A DNA stretch of 64,000 bases from Gammaproteobacteria bacterium (GTDB taxonomy: Bacteria; Pseudomonadota; Gammaproteobacteria; JACKNK01). The stretch covers positions 310,001-374,000 of the forward strand of contig JACKNK010000001.1 of NCBI GenBank assembly GCA_024234955.1, read 5' to 3'. The first letter of the stretch is position 1; every line of letters begins with the position of its first letter. Below are positions 34,880-44,673 of the stretch, piece by piece. The position numbers were made by a program, and so were the translations under genes. The notes under the pieces are model-generated. The model was not told the origin of the DNA and did not search any database. It worked only from the letters and a program-made list of their open reading frames with translations.

Positions 34880-35673
34880 ATACGGATCGGGAGCCGGTTA
34901 TCCGGGTTCGGGATCTGGTCACCCATTACGGTGAACGGCAGATACTCAAAGGCGTATCACTGGACGTCTATTCCGGGGAGATCATGGTGATCATGGGTGG
35001 CAGCGGATCCGGCAAGAGCACGTTCCTGCGATTTCTGCTCGGCTTGCACGTTCCGACCTCCGGAAGCATCGAATTGCTGGGGCAGGACATCACCCAGCTC
35101 GACTCCCAGGAAATGTACGCGCTACGCAAGAAAATGGGCGTCTCGTTTCAGGGCGGCGCCCTATTCAACTCCATGACGGTCGGTGAGAACGTTCAGCTCC
35201 CTTTGCGGGAACACACCGATCTGGACGATGCGACCATCGAAATCATGTCGCGTCTGAAGCTCGAGCTGGTGAATCTCGGGGGCTTCGACAAACTGATGCC
35301 GGCCCAACTCTCGGGCGGTATGGTCAAGCGCGCCGCGTTGGCGCGGGCCATTGCCATGGATCCACGGCTGTTGTTCTTCGACGAGCCATCCGCCGGTCTG
35401 GATCCGGTGGTTTCCGCCGAGCTGGATGAATTGATCCTGAAATTGCGCGATGCCCTGAACATGACCATCGTCGTGGTCACGCACGAACTGGATTCGGCAT
35501 TCAAGATCGCCGACCGGATCACCGTGCTCGACCAGGGCGATATTCTTCTTGTCGGGACGGTGGAAGAAGTCCGCAATAGCGACAACAGCCGCGTTCAGGA
35601 TCTGCTCAACCGTCGCCCGCGCGACGAAACCATCGATCCGGATGCCTATATGGCACGGCTGACCAATGCCTGA
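34876..35673 (+). CDS. mlaF: MlaF-type phospholipid ABC transporter ATPase
   Basis: A complete ABC ATPase of 265 residues. It has Walker A (IMGGSGSGKSTFLRFLLG), a Q-loop (VSFQGGALFNSMTV), signature AQLSGGMVKRAALARA and Walker B LLFFDEPSAGLDPV followed by the H-loop VVVTHELDSA. The QGGALFNSMTV segment is typical of MlaF. It lies between the permease and the MCE gene, with an ATGA overlap to mlaE. Confidence 0.95.
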   Translation: MNTDREPVIRVRDLVTHYGERQILKGVSLDVYSGEIMVIMGGSGSGKSTFLRFLLGLHVPTSGSIELLGQDITQLDSQEMYALRKKMGVSFQGGALFNSMTVGENVQLPLREHTDLDDATIEIMSRLKLELVNLGGFDKLMPAQLSGGMVKRAALARAIAMDPRLLFFDEPSAGLDPVVSAELDELILKLRDALNMTIVVVTHELDSAFKIADRITVLDQGDILLVGTVEEVRNSDNSRVQDLLNRRPRDETIDPDAYMARLTNA

Positions 35674-35727
35674 TACGACGATCAACACCATGAACGAGAT
35701 ACGCCGTCCTGTTGGAGTGACCCTGGC

Positions 35728-36738
35728 ATGAAACACGACCGCATCAACTATGTCGTCGTCGGCGTCTTCGTGATCGCCAGCTTCGGACTGCTTTTGTGGT
35801 TCCTGTCCACGGTCTCCGGCAAGTCCGGCCCCGCCGATCAATATCATGTCGTCTACGACAACGTCAGTGGGCTGCGCTTCGGGACCCGCGTGTTCTACGA
35901 GGGTTATCTGGTTGGGCAGGTCGAAGCGATCACCCCGATACGGAAAGCTGAGGGCGGGGCCGGAACGGTCTATCAGGTCGATTTCAGCGTGCAGCAAGGG
36001 TGGTCGATCCCGGAAGATTCCGAGGCGCGAGTGACCGCATCCGGTTTGCTCGGGCAGATTTCCATCGAGATTCGCGAAGGCAGTGCCAAAACGGCGCTGA
36101 CACCGGGCGATGAGATCAAAGGTCAGACCGGCGGCAGCATGATGGCGGCGATAAACGATGTCGCCGGGGAGATGCGCAGCCTGGCACGCGACGTGGTTCG
36201 CCCCATGCTGACGCAGTTGAGTCAACGTGTGGACAGTGTCTCCGGGGCGCTGGAGAAAAGCCTCGAAGGCTTGGCGGACACGGTCAATCTCGAGAATCGC
36301 CAGAATCTGTCCGCATTGCTCGCCAACATCCGTGAGAGCACCGAAACCATGAAGGAAGCGGCAGAAGCCATTCATGCCACCGCGACCAGTACGCGGGAAC
36401 TGGTCAGTGAGGTAAACAAGGGCACAGTCACGGACATCCTCGATGACTTTGCGGTCACGGCACACAATGCCGCGACCCTGAGCGCCGAGCTGCATGCTTC
36501 CCGACAGCGCCTCGACAGCACCCTGGGACAGTTACACGAAGCGGTTGCTGAAAATCGTCCGGAGTTGCGCGATGCGATCGCCGACCTGCGCACCACCATG
36601 CATATCGTGGTCGGGAACATCGATAACCTGATGCAGCAGCTCGATTCCACCAGCCGCAACCTCAATGACTTCTCGCGCCAGGTCAAACGCAATCCCGCCG
36701 CGTTGATTCGCGGGGACTACCCGGAGGCCAATCGATGA
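35728..36738 (+). CDS. mlaD: MlaD-type MCE-domain substrate-binding protein
   Basis: The 336-residue protein has an N-terminal membrane helix (VVVGVFVIASFGLLLWFLS), an MCE domain at about residues 38-120 (YDNVSGLRFGTRVFYEGYLV, SEARVTASGLLGQISIEI), then a long helical/coiled region to the C-terminus. At 336 residues it is longer than E. coli MlaD (about 180), more like the MCE proteins of PqiB or bacterial paralogues. Its stop overlaps the lipoprotein gene by 4 bp. Confidence 0.9.
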   Translation: MKHDRINYVVVGVFVIASFGLLLWFLSTVSGKSGPADQYHVVYDNVSGLRFGTRVFYEGYLVGQVEAITPIRKAEGGAGTVYQVDFSVQQGWSIPEDSEARVTASGLLGQISIEIREGSAKTALTPGDEIKGQTGGSMMAAINDVAGEMRSLARDVVRPMLTQLSQRVDSVSGALEKSLEGLADTVNLENRQNLSALLANIRESTETMKEAAEAIHATATSTRELVSEVNKGTVTDILDDFAVTAHNAATLSAELHASRQRLDSTLGQLHEAVAENRPELRDAIADLRTTMHIVVGNIDNLMQQLDSTSRNLNDFSRQVKRNPAALIRGDYPEANR

Positions 36739-37319
36739 AACGTTCAGCCTTGATGCTCGCCACGACACTCCTGCTTTCCGGTTGTGCCAGCGTCGGCCCG
36801 GCGCCGGATGAGGTGTTTTATCGGCTGCCTTTCGCCCCGGTCACCCAGGGGGAAAGGAAACTTCACGGGGTATTGCTGATCGACAACTGGCACGCAGGCG
36901 ATCTGCACGGCAGCCCGCAGATGCTTTACAGCACGGATCCCGCCGGGGTCAGCCTGCAGCAATATCACTATGACCTTTGGGCCGATCGCCCGACGAAATT
37001 GATCGCCGACTTTGCGCAAGCCTGGTTGAGTCAGCGTGGCGTGGCCGATGCGGTCATGCCGGAGGACAGCGGTGCGATCGGGCAGTGGCGCCTGACGGGC
37101 GAAATCCGACGCCTGGAGCAGCTCAATGGTGCCGCGACGCCGGAAGTTGTGGTTGGTGTCGATCTGCGCCTGATCGATCTCTCCGACCGGGATGCAGCGC
37201 CGCGTGGCGGATACTTCGAAGCCAGAAAAGGCATCGCCTCCGATGCGCCGATGAGTGCGGTAACGGGCTATCGGGATGCCTTGAATGCGGTTCTGGCCGA
37301 GTTTGTGGCGGGTCTTTGA
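36735..37319 (+). CDS. ABC-type transport auxiliary lipoprotein, PqiC-like
   Basis: The 194-residue lipoprotein has the signal LATTLLLSGCAS. The body resembles the PqiC/auxiliary lipoprotein family (DEVFYRLPFAPV, LLIDNWHAGDLHGSPQMLY, AVTGYRDALNAVLAEFV). Such proteins anchor MCE bridges at the outer membrane. Here it takes the place of MlaC, the periplasmic carrier of the E. coli operon, which is not found in this window. Assignment to the family is by pattern only. Confidence 0.8.
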   Translation: MKRSALMLATTLLLSGCASVGPAPDEVFYRLPFAPVTQGERKLHGVLLIDNWHAGDLHGSPQMLYSTDPAGVSLQQYHYDLWADRPTKLIADFAQAWLSQRGVADAVMPEDSGAIGQWRLTGEIRRLEQLNGAATPEVVVGVDLRLIDLSDRDAAPRGGYFEARKGIASDAPMSAVTGYRDALNAVLAEFVAGL

Positions 37320-37328
37320 GACATCCGG

Positions 37329-37709
37329 TCAGCTCATCGCGTCGAGTATCTCCGCCAATTGGTTTCGATCCACCGGGTGCGGCAATGCCGCGTGATACGG
37401 CGCAAAGTCCCGAGTAAAACGTGACAGCGCCGGGGCGTCCTCTTCCTCATAAAGCAGGATCAGCTTGACCTCGGGATTGATGATCGGGAACTGACTGGTG
37501 AGGGTGCCGACGTTGCAATAACGGTCGCGATAGTCCGGCTGGAAGATGAACTCAGAGACGATGACATCCGGCTTTTCGTCCCGAAAAAGCTTCAGCGCCT
37601 TGCGCTGATTGTTGCTGCTGATGATGCGGAACCCGGCAGATGTATAGATCGGGGTCATATCCGGATAGCCGCCGATCTCGACAATGGACAGCAACGTCTT
37701 TGCTGTCAT
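37329..37709 (-). CDS. CheY-like protein without phosphoacceptor aspartate
   Basis: A 126-residue soluble protein with a receiver-like alternation of beta strands and helices (TLLSIVEIGGYPDMTPIYTS, KPDVIVSEFIFQPDYRD, VKLILLYEEEDAPAL). The site where a receiver carries its phospho-Asp is Glu (VSEF), and the acidic pair is missing. It is therefore either a pseudo-receiver or an unrelated Rossmann-like fold. It sits 5 bp from the next hypothetical gene on the same strand. I do not know its function. Confidence 0.7.
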   Translation of the reverse strand: MTAKTLLSIVEIGGYPDMTPIYTSAGFRIISSNNQRKALKLFRDEKPDVIVSEFIFQPDYRDRYCNVGTLTSQFPIINPEVKLILLYEEEDAPALSRFTRDFAPYHAALPHPVDRNQLAEILDAMS

Positions 37710-37714
37710 ATCAA

Positions 37715-38128
37715 TTACTTGCCAAGTGTTTCTACAACGTGTTCGAGATATTTTCCAGGGCCGTCCAGGGTCAGTCGGATGTGATCGTTCCCGGTGATTG
37801 TCAGCTGGCGACCGGTTTCCAGCTTCAATTCGATGCTGGCGTAACCGGTCTGATCCAGGGGCAGGGCGATCATGTCGCGGTAGGTCATGCCGTTCAGGGT
37901 AATGTCCCCGGTGGCGATCCGCGCCGGCAGCTCAGGCAATTCGCCTTCGACTTCGGCTTCCTCGAATTCGATGGTCGCGGCATTGCGCCAGCGGGTGCTT
38001 TCGTTGACGCCCGGAATGCCTTCGGATTTGAGCAGGGTCAGGTCGCCCAGACGCAGGCGGACGGTACCGAATTGGTCTTCGACCGATGTGACTTCGGCGT
38101 GGGGGAGTTCAATGTAGCGACCGGACAT
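37715..38128 (-). CDS. Conserved hypothetical protein
   Basis: An acidic 137-residue protein with no signal peptide or membrane segment. Strand-rich predicted pattern (HAEVTSVEDQFGTVRLRLGD, YASIELKLETGRQLTITGND). It may be a small beta-barrel, but I do not recognise a family. The gene is followed after 5 bp by the CheY-like gene and preceded by a 2OG-Fe(II) oxygenase gene, all on the minus strand, suggesting one transcript. Codon use matches the neighbours. Confidence 0.7.
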   Translation of the reverse strand: MSGRYIELPHAEVTSVEDQFGTVRLRLGDLTLLKSEGIPGVNESTRWRNAATIEFEEAEVEGELPELPARIATGDITLNGMTYRDMIALPLDQTGYASIELKLETGRQLTITGNDHIRLTLDGPGKYLEHVVETLGK

Positions 38129-38169
38129 GACAATGGATTCGTGAGAGTGGGGAACCGGGATGGGTTGAA

Positions 38170-38781
38170 TCAGGCAAAGACTACCCAGGTCGTCGCGATG
38201 TATTTCACACCGGCTTCGAGGGTTACGCCCCGGTGTTCATGGGTCCAGAACGGCGGAAACAGCACTAGGCGTCCCTGTTTCGGCTGGACCTTGACGTCCT
38301 GGAACAGAAATTCGGTTTCCCCACCCGGGCCGGGCACATCGTTCAGATACCACACCGCGACCAGTTGCCGCTGACTGAAGTCGTGGCTGCCCCCATCGAT
38401 ATGCCAGTGGTAATGCTCACCGACATTGGTGCGCTGGATGGCGTAGCCGCTGTCCTTGAACGGGCCTTTGAAATATGGATACCGCTCGCGGAATTCGCGC
38501 ATCGCCAGAGCCAACGACTTGAACAGAAACCCATCCACGTCCTTCCAGTCGGCTTTGTTGCTGACCACCAGATCGGTCGATTTCTTGATCGAGCGATCGC
38601 TGTGCGCGTCCTGACCGATACGACCCAGGTATTGCTGATCCGGATTGGCCTCGAATCGACGGATCATCTCCGCGCAGATCGCCGGGGGAAGGGCGCCGTC
38701 GATGGTGAAGATGAAGGTATGCGGCTTGGCTTCGACCAGGACATAGGGATCGACCTTGGTCTGGATTTGCGGATTGTTCAC
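38170..38781 (-). CDS. 2OG-Fe(II) oxygenase (prolyl-4-hydroxylase-like)
   Basis: A 203-residue non-heme iron dioxygenase. The facial triad is visible as HWHIDGG and the distal histidine in WTHEHRGV. A downstream basic residue that would bind 2-oxoglutarate lies in the following ARG/GVK segment. Other family features are GETEFLFQDVKVQPKQGRLVLF and ISSD-free N-terminal helices (AICAEMIRRFEAN). The start is GTG 38781. The substrate is unknown; such enzymes hydroxylate protein or small-molecule targets. Neighbours are hypothetical. Confidence 0.83.
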   Translation of the reverse strand: MNNPQIQTKVDPYVLVEAKPHTFIFTIDGALPPAICAEMIRRFEANPDQQYLGRIGQDAHSDRSIKKSTDLVVSNKADWKDVDGFLFKSLALAMREFRERYPYFKGPFKDSGYAIQRTNVGEHYHWHIDGGSHDFSQRQLVAVWYLNDVPGPGGETEFLFQDVKVQPKQGRLVLFPPFWTHEHRGVTLEAGVKYIATTWVVFA

Positions 38782-38821
38782 GGCAACGTCTCGGAGTTCA
38801 GTAAGCCAGGGCAGGCGATCG

Positions 38822-38873
38822 GGGGATGCAGTTTGGGGATGCAGTTTGGGGATGCAGTTTGGGGATGCAGTTT
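38822..38873. repeat. 13-bp tandem repeat, four exact copies
   Basis: Four head-to-tail identical copies of GGGGATGCAGTTT at 38822, 38835, 38848 and 38861, ending at 38873. It lies in the 101-bp gap between the stop of the Sfum_1244-like gene and the upstream side of the 2OG-oxygenase gene. It is not a multiple of three in coding sequence and looks like a variable-number repeat. Confidence 0.92.
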
Positions 38874-38882
38874 ACCGGGGAC

Positions 38883-39929
38883 TCATAGGCGACGGGATTC
38901 CGCTGCCGCGACAAGGATGCCCGCATCCGGGCCGTGTTCCCGGTAAAGGGTGAGCAGGGTAACTGCGAGGTCCAGCCAGTGTCCTTGCGCGCGGTCAACG
39001 AGGATGCGCAAGGCCTTGTCGTCGTTACTTTCACGCCATGCCTCATAGGCAGAAACCAGGGACGGGAACAGGTGTTTACGCATATTGGTGAGGTTGCCGA
39101 CATAGAAATGGATCGACGGCGCGTTACCCGTTTCCAGTAACGCCGGCAAGGTCACCAAGGCATCGGCAAGATGATCGCGCACGCTGCGGGCAATGAGTTC
39201 CGCTGGGGTGTGGCTGATGGCCATCAACATCGCACGCCAGGCGTCGTTGCCGAGGCACTCACCAGCCCGTATTTCGCCGATCTCATGCTGCAGCGCGGCA
39301 TTGAGTTCTGCCTCGGTCATGGCATCCAGGGCCGCATCGACATCGGTCTCGAACGGGTAGGCGGCAATCGCGCGCCCCATCGCGTTATCGGCCCGGTTCC
39401 AGCGCCAGGTTTCGACCCGTTCCCAGAGCAGTCGGCGAAATGCCTCGCGACGCAGGAAGATGTTACGGCCCTGACTCATGGCCGGAGGCGACGTCAGATC
39501 CCGCGCCAGTTCGCGTCCGGCTACATGAATCGTGAAATCACCGTGGGTTTCGTGATGATCCAGTTCCGCCAGAAAGAAATGCTCTGCGGCCTGCATGCCC
39601 AGACCCGCGCTGTAGACCAGACCCTGGGAGAACAGCGCGGCGTTGATGGTCTCGGCATCGAACGGGGCGACCTCGATATCGCCCACGGGCAAACGCTGAT
39701 AATCGTCTTCATCGAGCTCGGCCCAGCGTTGTTCGCGTTCCGCCAGCCAGGGACCGACTTCGTCCTTCGGCAAGGTGGCGTTGAAGCCGTATCCTTTTTC
39801 CCAGCGGAAATATTCGCGCATCTTCATCAGATACACGCACATGGAATAATTCGCGCCATGTCGGGCGTCGGCAATATCGCAGTTGTGCTGCACGCGACGG
39901 GTGAGCGTATCGATCGGAATCTCGGACAT
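38883..39929 (-). CDS. Uncharacterised protein, possibly Sfum_1244 family
   Basis: A 348-residue soluble protein with a helical composition. It contains KMREYFRWEKGYGFNATLPK near the N-terminus, then AAEHFFLAELDHHETHGDFT (possible metal ligands His-Asp-His-His-Glu-His), and a helical C-terminal part (NLTNMRKHLFPSLVSAYEAW). The description recalls proteins annotated as Sfum_1244 family, but I could not check. The His-rich cluster suggests metal binding. It has its own start and no close operon partner: 101 bp separate it from the oxygenase gene. Confidence 0.75.
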   Translation of the reverse strand: MSEIPIDTLTRRVQHNCDIADARHGANYSMCVYLMKMREYFRWEKGYGFNATLPKDEVGPWLAEREQRWAELDEDDYQRLPVGDIEVAPFDAETINAALFSQGLVYSAGLGMQAAEHFFLAELDHHETHGDFTIHVAGRELARDLTSPPAMSQGRNIFLRREAFRRLLWERVETWRWNRADNAMGRAIAAYPFETDVDAALDAMTEAELNAALQHEIGEIRAGECLGNDAWRAMLMAISHTPAELIARSVRDHLADALVTLPALLETGNAPSIHFYVGNLTNMRKHLFPSLVSAYEAWRESNDDKALRILVDRAQGHWLDLAVTLLTLYREHGPDAGILVAAAESRRL

Positions 39930-40057
39930 CGGGCATTCCCTGATGAATTCGTGCGGAAACGAAGCGGTCGGCTGCGCTTAGAATCCCGGTATAGCGCTTT
40001 TCGACGGGCGATTAACACTGCGTAATCCCCGCAAATTCGACTTCTGGAGCATCACCT

Positions 40058-40639
40058 GTGGCACTGCGAATCAAGAGTTCCTGGCACCAATCCGACCGTG
40101 AAGGCAACGAGGCCGCCCGCAAAGGCCTGGAAGAGCAGGCTGGGGCGCTGGCATTCATCGCCTGGCGCATCGCGCTCGATCGCGCCAAGAATCTGCATGG
40201 CGAAGACTACATCTTCAATGACGACATGCAGCGCATCGCGGTGATCTGTGAATACCTCGCCTATGAGGTGGCGTTGATCGATCGCATGGTGTTCGACGGT
40301 TTGAGTTACGAAGAGCGCGAGGTGTTGATGAACGCCCTGGGGCAGCGCGTTGGCGATCATGTTCAGGACAACGCCCAGGACCTGTTCGGCCCGCGCGACT
40401 ACAAGTCCGGATTTATCGACAACCTCAACGATCGCCTCAATGCCTACGCCGAGTTCGGTTACGGCGATGGCGGACCCAGTTATTCCTTCAATCATTACCT
40501 GGGCAAGCGTGTCCAGGCCCTGATGGGCGTCGATCAGACCAACAAATGGTCCATCGATCAGGCCATGGAGATCGATGCGCCGGAGACCTACAAACGGGTT
40601 CGGAAGGCGGTCGAAGATCTGATGATGACCGCCGGTTGA
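40058..40639 (+). CDS. Conserved hypothetical protein
   Basis: A 193-residue, mostly helical protein from GTG 40058. No membrane helix or signal is visible. Recognisable stretches are FIAWRIALDRAKNLHGEDY, EVLMNALGQRVGDHVQDNAQ and FGYGDGGPSYSFNHYLGKRV. I do not recognise a family. It is followed 17 bp later by the Rieske ferredoxin, so the pair is probably cotranscribed. Codon use is like the neighbours. Confidence 0.78.
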   Translation: MALRIKSSWHQSDREGNEAARKGLEEQAGALAFIAWRIALDRAKNLHGEDYIFNDDMQRIAVICEYLAYEVALIDRMVFDGLSYEEREVLMNALGQRVGDHVQDNAQDLFGPRDYKSGFIDNLNDRLNAYAEFGYGDGGPSYSFNHYLGKRVQALMGVDQTNKWSIDQAMEIDAPETYKRVRKAVEDLMMTAG

Positions 40640-40656
40640 TGAGGAGCCGATAGACC

Positions 40657-40965
40657 ATGTCTTTCCAGAATGCACTGAGCGCGGCAGACCTCGAACCGGG
40701 GCAGATGACCAAGGTTCTGATCGACGGTCGGGCGATTCTTATCGCCAATGTCGAAGGCGAATTCTTCGCTTCCGACGATTCCTGTACGCATGAGGAAGTC
40801 TCATTATGCAAAGGCGCGCTGATGGGACATCTGGTGATGTGTCCCTACCACGGCAGTCGCTTCGATCTGCGTAACGGAAATGTGCTTGAAGACCCGGCAG
40901 AAGAGGCTTTGCGGGTCTATCCCGTACGTCTGATCGAGGGTGTGGTACAGGTCGATATCGACTGA
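40657..40965 (+). CDS. Rieske [2Fe-2S] ferredoxin (NirD/dioxygenase-ferredoxin type)
   Basis: A 102-residue soluble Rieske protein. The two cluster motifs are CTH at about residue 46 and CPYHGSRFD at about residue 65. Size and lack of a signal peptide fit the small electron-transfer ferredoxins of ring-hydroxylating dioxygenases or NirD rather than the cytochrome bc1 subunit. No oxygenase or nitrite-reductase gene is adjacent, so the electron acceptor is unknown. It is 17 bp after the hypothetical gene. Confidence 0.9.
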   Translation: MSFQNALSAADLEPGQMTKVLIDGRAILIANVEGEFFASDDSCTHEEVSLCKGALMGHLVMCPYHGSRFDLRNGNVLEDPAEEALRVYPVRLIEGVVQVDID

Positions 40966-40980
40966 TGTGCGACGGCACCG

Positions 40981-41060
40981 TGTCGCAATTTGCAAACGGC
41001 TGCTAGGATTGCGACAAGCCCGCCCCAAAAAAACGATCAAATAACGAACCGGGCGGTTCG
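40981..41060. promoter_or_regulatory. Two inverted repeats before the sigma-54 regulator gene
   Basis: A 9-bp perfect inverted repeat (TGTCGCAAT at 40981-40989, ATTGCGACA at 41008-41016) spaced by 18 nt, then a 6-bp one (CGAACC/GGTTCG, 41045-41060). They lie between the Rieske gene and the response regulator. The first could be a terminator without T tract or a regulator site; the second sits 22 bp before the start. Confidence 0.5.
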
Positions 41061-41082
41061 CCACGGGAAGAGAAGCCGCTAA

Positions 41083-42543
<1,461 letters not shown>

Positions 42544-42547
42544 GCGC

Positions 42548-43348
42548 ATGTACGCAGGCGCTTACCACGCGGCACGATTGCGCCAGCAACTGCAGTCGAA
42601 GCAGGTGTCGCTGGCCGACCTTCATGTTGCGGAAAGCCTAGATTCCACCAACGCCGACGCCTTGCTGCGCGTCCAGGCGGTGTCGCCGGATCGGTTCGTC
42701 GTCACGCTTGCAGACACGCAGACCGCCGGACGAGGTCGGCGGGGCAAGCGCTGGGAGTCGCCGCCGGGCGGAAGCATTTATCTCTCGATCGGCTGGCGAT
42801 CGAATCTGCCCCTGGATTACGAGCCCGGTGCGTTGCCGCTGGCAATCGGCACCGCAGTGGCGGACGCTTTGGCGAGCCAGACCGGCCTGAAACTGGCACT
42901 CAAATGGCCCAACGACATCTATCTGGATGCGGGAAAACTCGGAGGCATCCTGCTGGAAAGCCGCGTCAATGCGCGCACGATGTCGTTGGTCGTGGGCGTC
43001 GGCATCAACCTTGTCCGCGATGCCTCCATCACCGGCACGGTCAGGCAAGCCGTGCGGTTTCTCGATGATCATGCCCCCGGCCAGGACCGTCAGGCGCTGG
43101 TGGTGGCGATCATTGCCGAGTGCATCCAGGCAATCGGGCGCTTCCGCCGCGATGGCCTGGCGGGGTTCCATCCCGCCTGGGAAAAATACGATCTGCTGAA
43201 CAACTCAGAAGTGCGTGTGCATGCGGCGACAGACCCGTTCAACGGTATCGCCCGAGGCATCAGTGAGAGCGGTGAGTTGCGGGTCGAGACCGCCGACGGT
43301 TTGCGCCTTTGTCACGCCGGAGAGGTCTCGGTAAGGGTCGCGGAATGA
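42548..43348 (+). CDS. birA: Biotin-[acetyl-CoA-carboxylase] ligase BirA (single-domain)
   Basis: BirA attaches biotin to the carboxylase carrier protein. The 266-residue protein contains the family signature TAGRGRRGKRWESPPGGSIY and KWPNDIYLDAGKLGGILLE. It begins directly at the catalytic domain, so the N-terminal repressor HTH of E. coli BirA is absent; this is a group I ligase without autoregulation. ATG 42548 lies 4 bp after the previous stop. The stop overlaps coaX by 4 bp, a conserved birA-coaX pair. Confidence 0.9.
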   Translation: MYAGAYHAARLRQQLQSKQVSLADLHVAESLDSTNADALLRVQAVSPDRFVVTLADTQTAGRGRRGKRWESPPGGSIYLSIGWRSNLPLDYEPGALPLAIGTAVADALASQTGLKLALKWPNDIYLDAGKLGGILLESRVNARTMSLVVGVGINLVRDASITGTVRQAVRFLDDHAPGQDRQALVVAIIAECIQAIGRFRRDGLAGFHPAWEKYDLLNNSEVRVHAATDPFNGIARGISESGELRVETADGLRLCHAGEVSVRVAE

Positions 43349-44106
43349 TCGTTCTGATCGATGTCGGCAATACGGCGGTCAAGGTGGCCTCCTGCGCAGA
43401 GGGTGACGTGCAGCCCATATTTCGGGCGCGTCACCGGGAGCGCGGACTGACGGCTGTGGCGGTTGAACTGCTGGCGGTCGCCGCACCGCCCACGGAGGTT
43501 TGGCTGGCGAGCGTTCTGAGTCGTTCCGATACGCAGGTTTTGCGCGACCGTTTGCAGACGGCTTGGGCCTGTCGCTGGCATCATGTCGAAACCGCATCCG
43601 CGCATTGCGGCGTCGAAATCGCGTATGCGGAACCGGACCGCCTTGGGGTGGATCGGTGGCTTGCGCTGATCGCGGCCCATGCCGCATACCCGGGTGACAA
43701 GGTGATCGCCGATCTCGGTTCCGCGCTGACCGTCGATGTGCTGCGAGCGGATGGAAAACATCTCGGCGGGATCATCGTCCCCGGCTTCGAGGCCATTTTG
43801 CGCGGCCTGAATGCCGGTACGGCGCTGGGACCGGTGCAACCCGCACAGCCGAATGCACCCATGCTCGGGGTCGATACGGACTCCGGTATTGCCTCGGGGG
43901 CGATGCTGGCCCTGGCCGGTGCCGTCGAGGGGTCGGTTCGCTTGGCACGCGAGCGTCATGGCCTGTCGCCGCAGCTGCTGATCACCGGCGGCGATGCAGA
44001 GAACCTTGCCAAGGCGGTCGCAAGCCCATCAATGCTCGATGAGCATCTGGTCATGCGGGGTCTGGCGCTGTTATCGGCGTCGGGTTCGGCTCCGGCTTCC
44101 GACTGA
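43345..44106 (+). CDS. coaX: Type III pantothenate kinase CoaX
   Basis: CoaX phosphorylates pantothenate at the start of coenzyme A synthesis. The 253-residue protein has the phosphate loop LIDVGNTAVK at the N-terminus, the DRLGVDRWLALIAAH region, GSALTVDVL, and GGIIVPGFE typical of the type III ASKHA fold. ATG 43345 overlaps birA (ATGA). The 3-prime 36 bp overlap the convergent rluE gene. Confidence 0.93.
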   Translation: MIVLIDVGNTAVKVASCAEGDVQPIFRARHRERGLTAVAVELLAVAAPPTEVWLASVLSRSDTQVLRDRLQTAWACRWHHVETASAHCGVEIAYAEPDRLGVDRWLALIAAHAAYPGDKVIADLGSALTVDVLRADGKHLGGIIVPGFEAILRGLNAGTALGPVQPAQPNAPMLGVDTDSGIASGAMLALAGAVEGSVRLARERHGLSPQLLITGGDAENLAKAVASPSMLDEHLVMRGLALLSASGSAPASD

Positions 44107-44673
44107 TCGGGCGACCTTGGGCGGGATGTCGTCACGCCATGCTCCGGGCGCCAACCCATCGAGGGTCCAGGGCCCGATGGCGAAACGGATCAACCTGAGC
44201 GTGGGGTGACCCACCGCCGCCGTCATGCGGCGCACCTGGCGATTCCGACCTTCGTACAAGGTCAGTTCGATCCATGCGGTCGGAATGTTTGCGCGATGTC
44301 GGATCGGCGGATCGCGTGGCCACAAGGACGCCGGTTCGTCGATCCGGCGCGCTTCGGCGGGCAGGGTGCGACCGTCCTTGAGTTCGACGCCGACGCGCAG
44401 GGCGATCAAGGCATTGGCGTCGGGCACTCCTTCAACCTGCGCCCAATACACCTTGGCCAACTTGTGTCGAGGCTCGGCGATCTGAGCCTGCAACTTGCCG
44501 TCATCGGTCAGCACCACCAGCCCCTCGCTATCCCGATCCAGCCGACCGGCAGGGTAGACGCCGGGCACATCGACATAGCGCGCAAGGGTAGGGCGACCGG
44601 CCTCGCCGGTGCTGGCGTCACCGAACTGGCAGAGCACATCGTAGGGTTTGTTGAGCAGAATCAGGCGGGACAT
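44071..44673 (-). CDS. rluE: 23S rRNA pseudouridine synthase RluE
   Basis: A 200-residue RsuA/RluE family enzyme making pseudouridine in 23S rRNA (position 2457 in E. coli). The catalytic aspartate is in VYPAGRLDRDSEGLVVLTDDG, and the C-terminal part has GRNRQVRRMTAAVGHPTLRL. No S4 domain is present, as expected for RluE rather than RluB. ATG 44673 starts MSRLILLNKPYDV. It overlaps the end of coaX by 36 bp tail-to-tail, so both C-termini use the same DNA. Confidence 0.88.
   Translation of the reverse strand: MSRLILLNKPYDVLCQFGDASTGEAGRPTLARYVDVPGVYPAGRLDRDSEGLVVLTDDGKLQAQIAEPRHKLAKVYWAQVEGVPDANALIALRVGVELKDGRTLPAEARRIDEPASLWPRDPPIRHRANIPTAWIELTLYEGRNRQVRRMTAAVGHPTLRLIRFAIGPWTLDGLAPGAWRDDIPPKVARSVGSRSRTRRR

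Noticed and set aside
35161..36495. 444-residue minus-strand open frame opposite mlaF and mlaD
   Set aside because: It lies across two well-supported genes and their junction; shadow.
40981..41016. Inverted repeat read as a classical terminator of the Rieske gene
   Set aside because: No T tract follows on either strand and the loop is long; kept as an undecided regulatory repeat.
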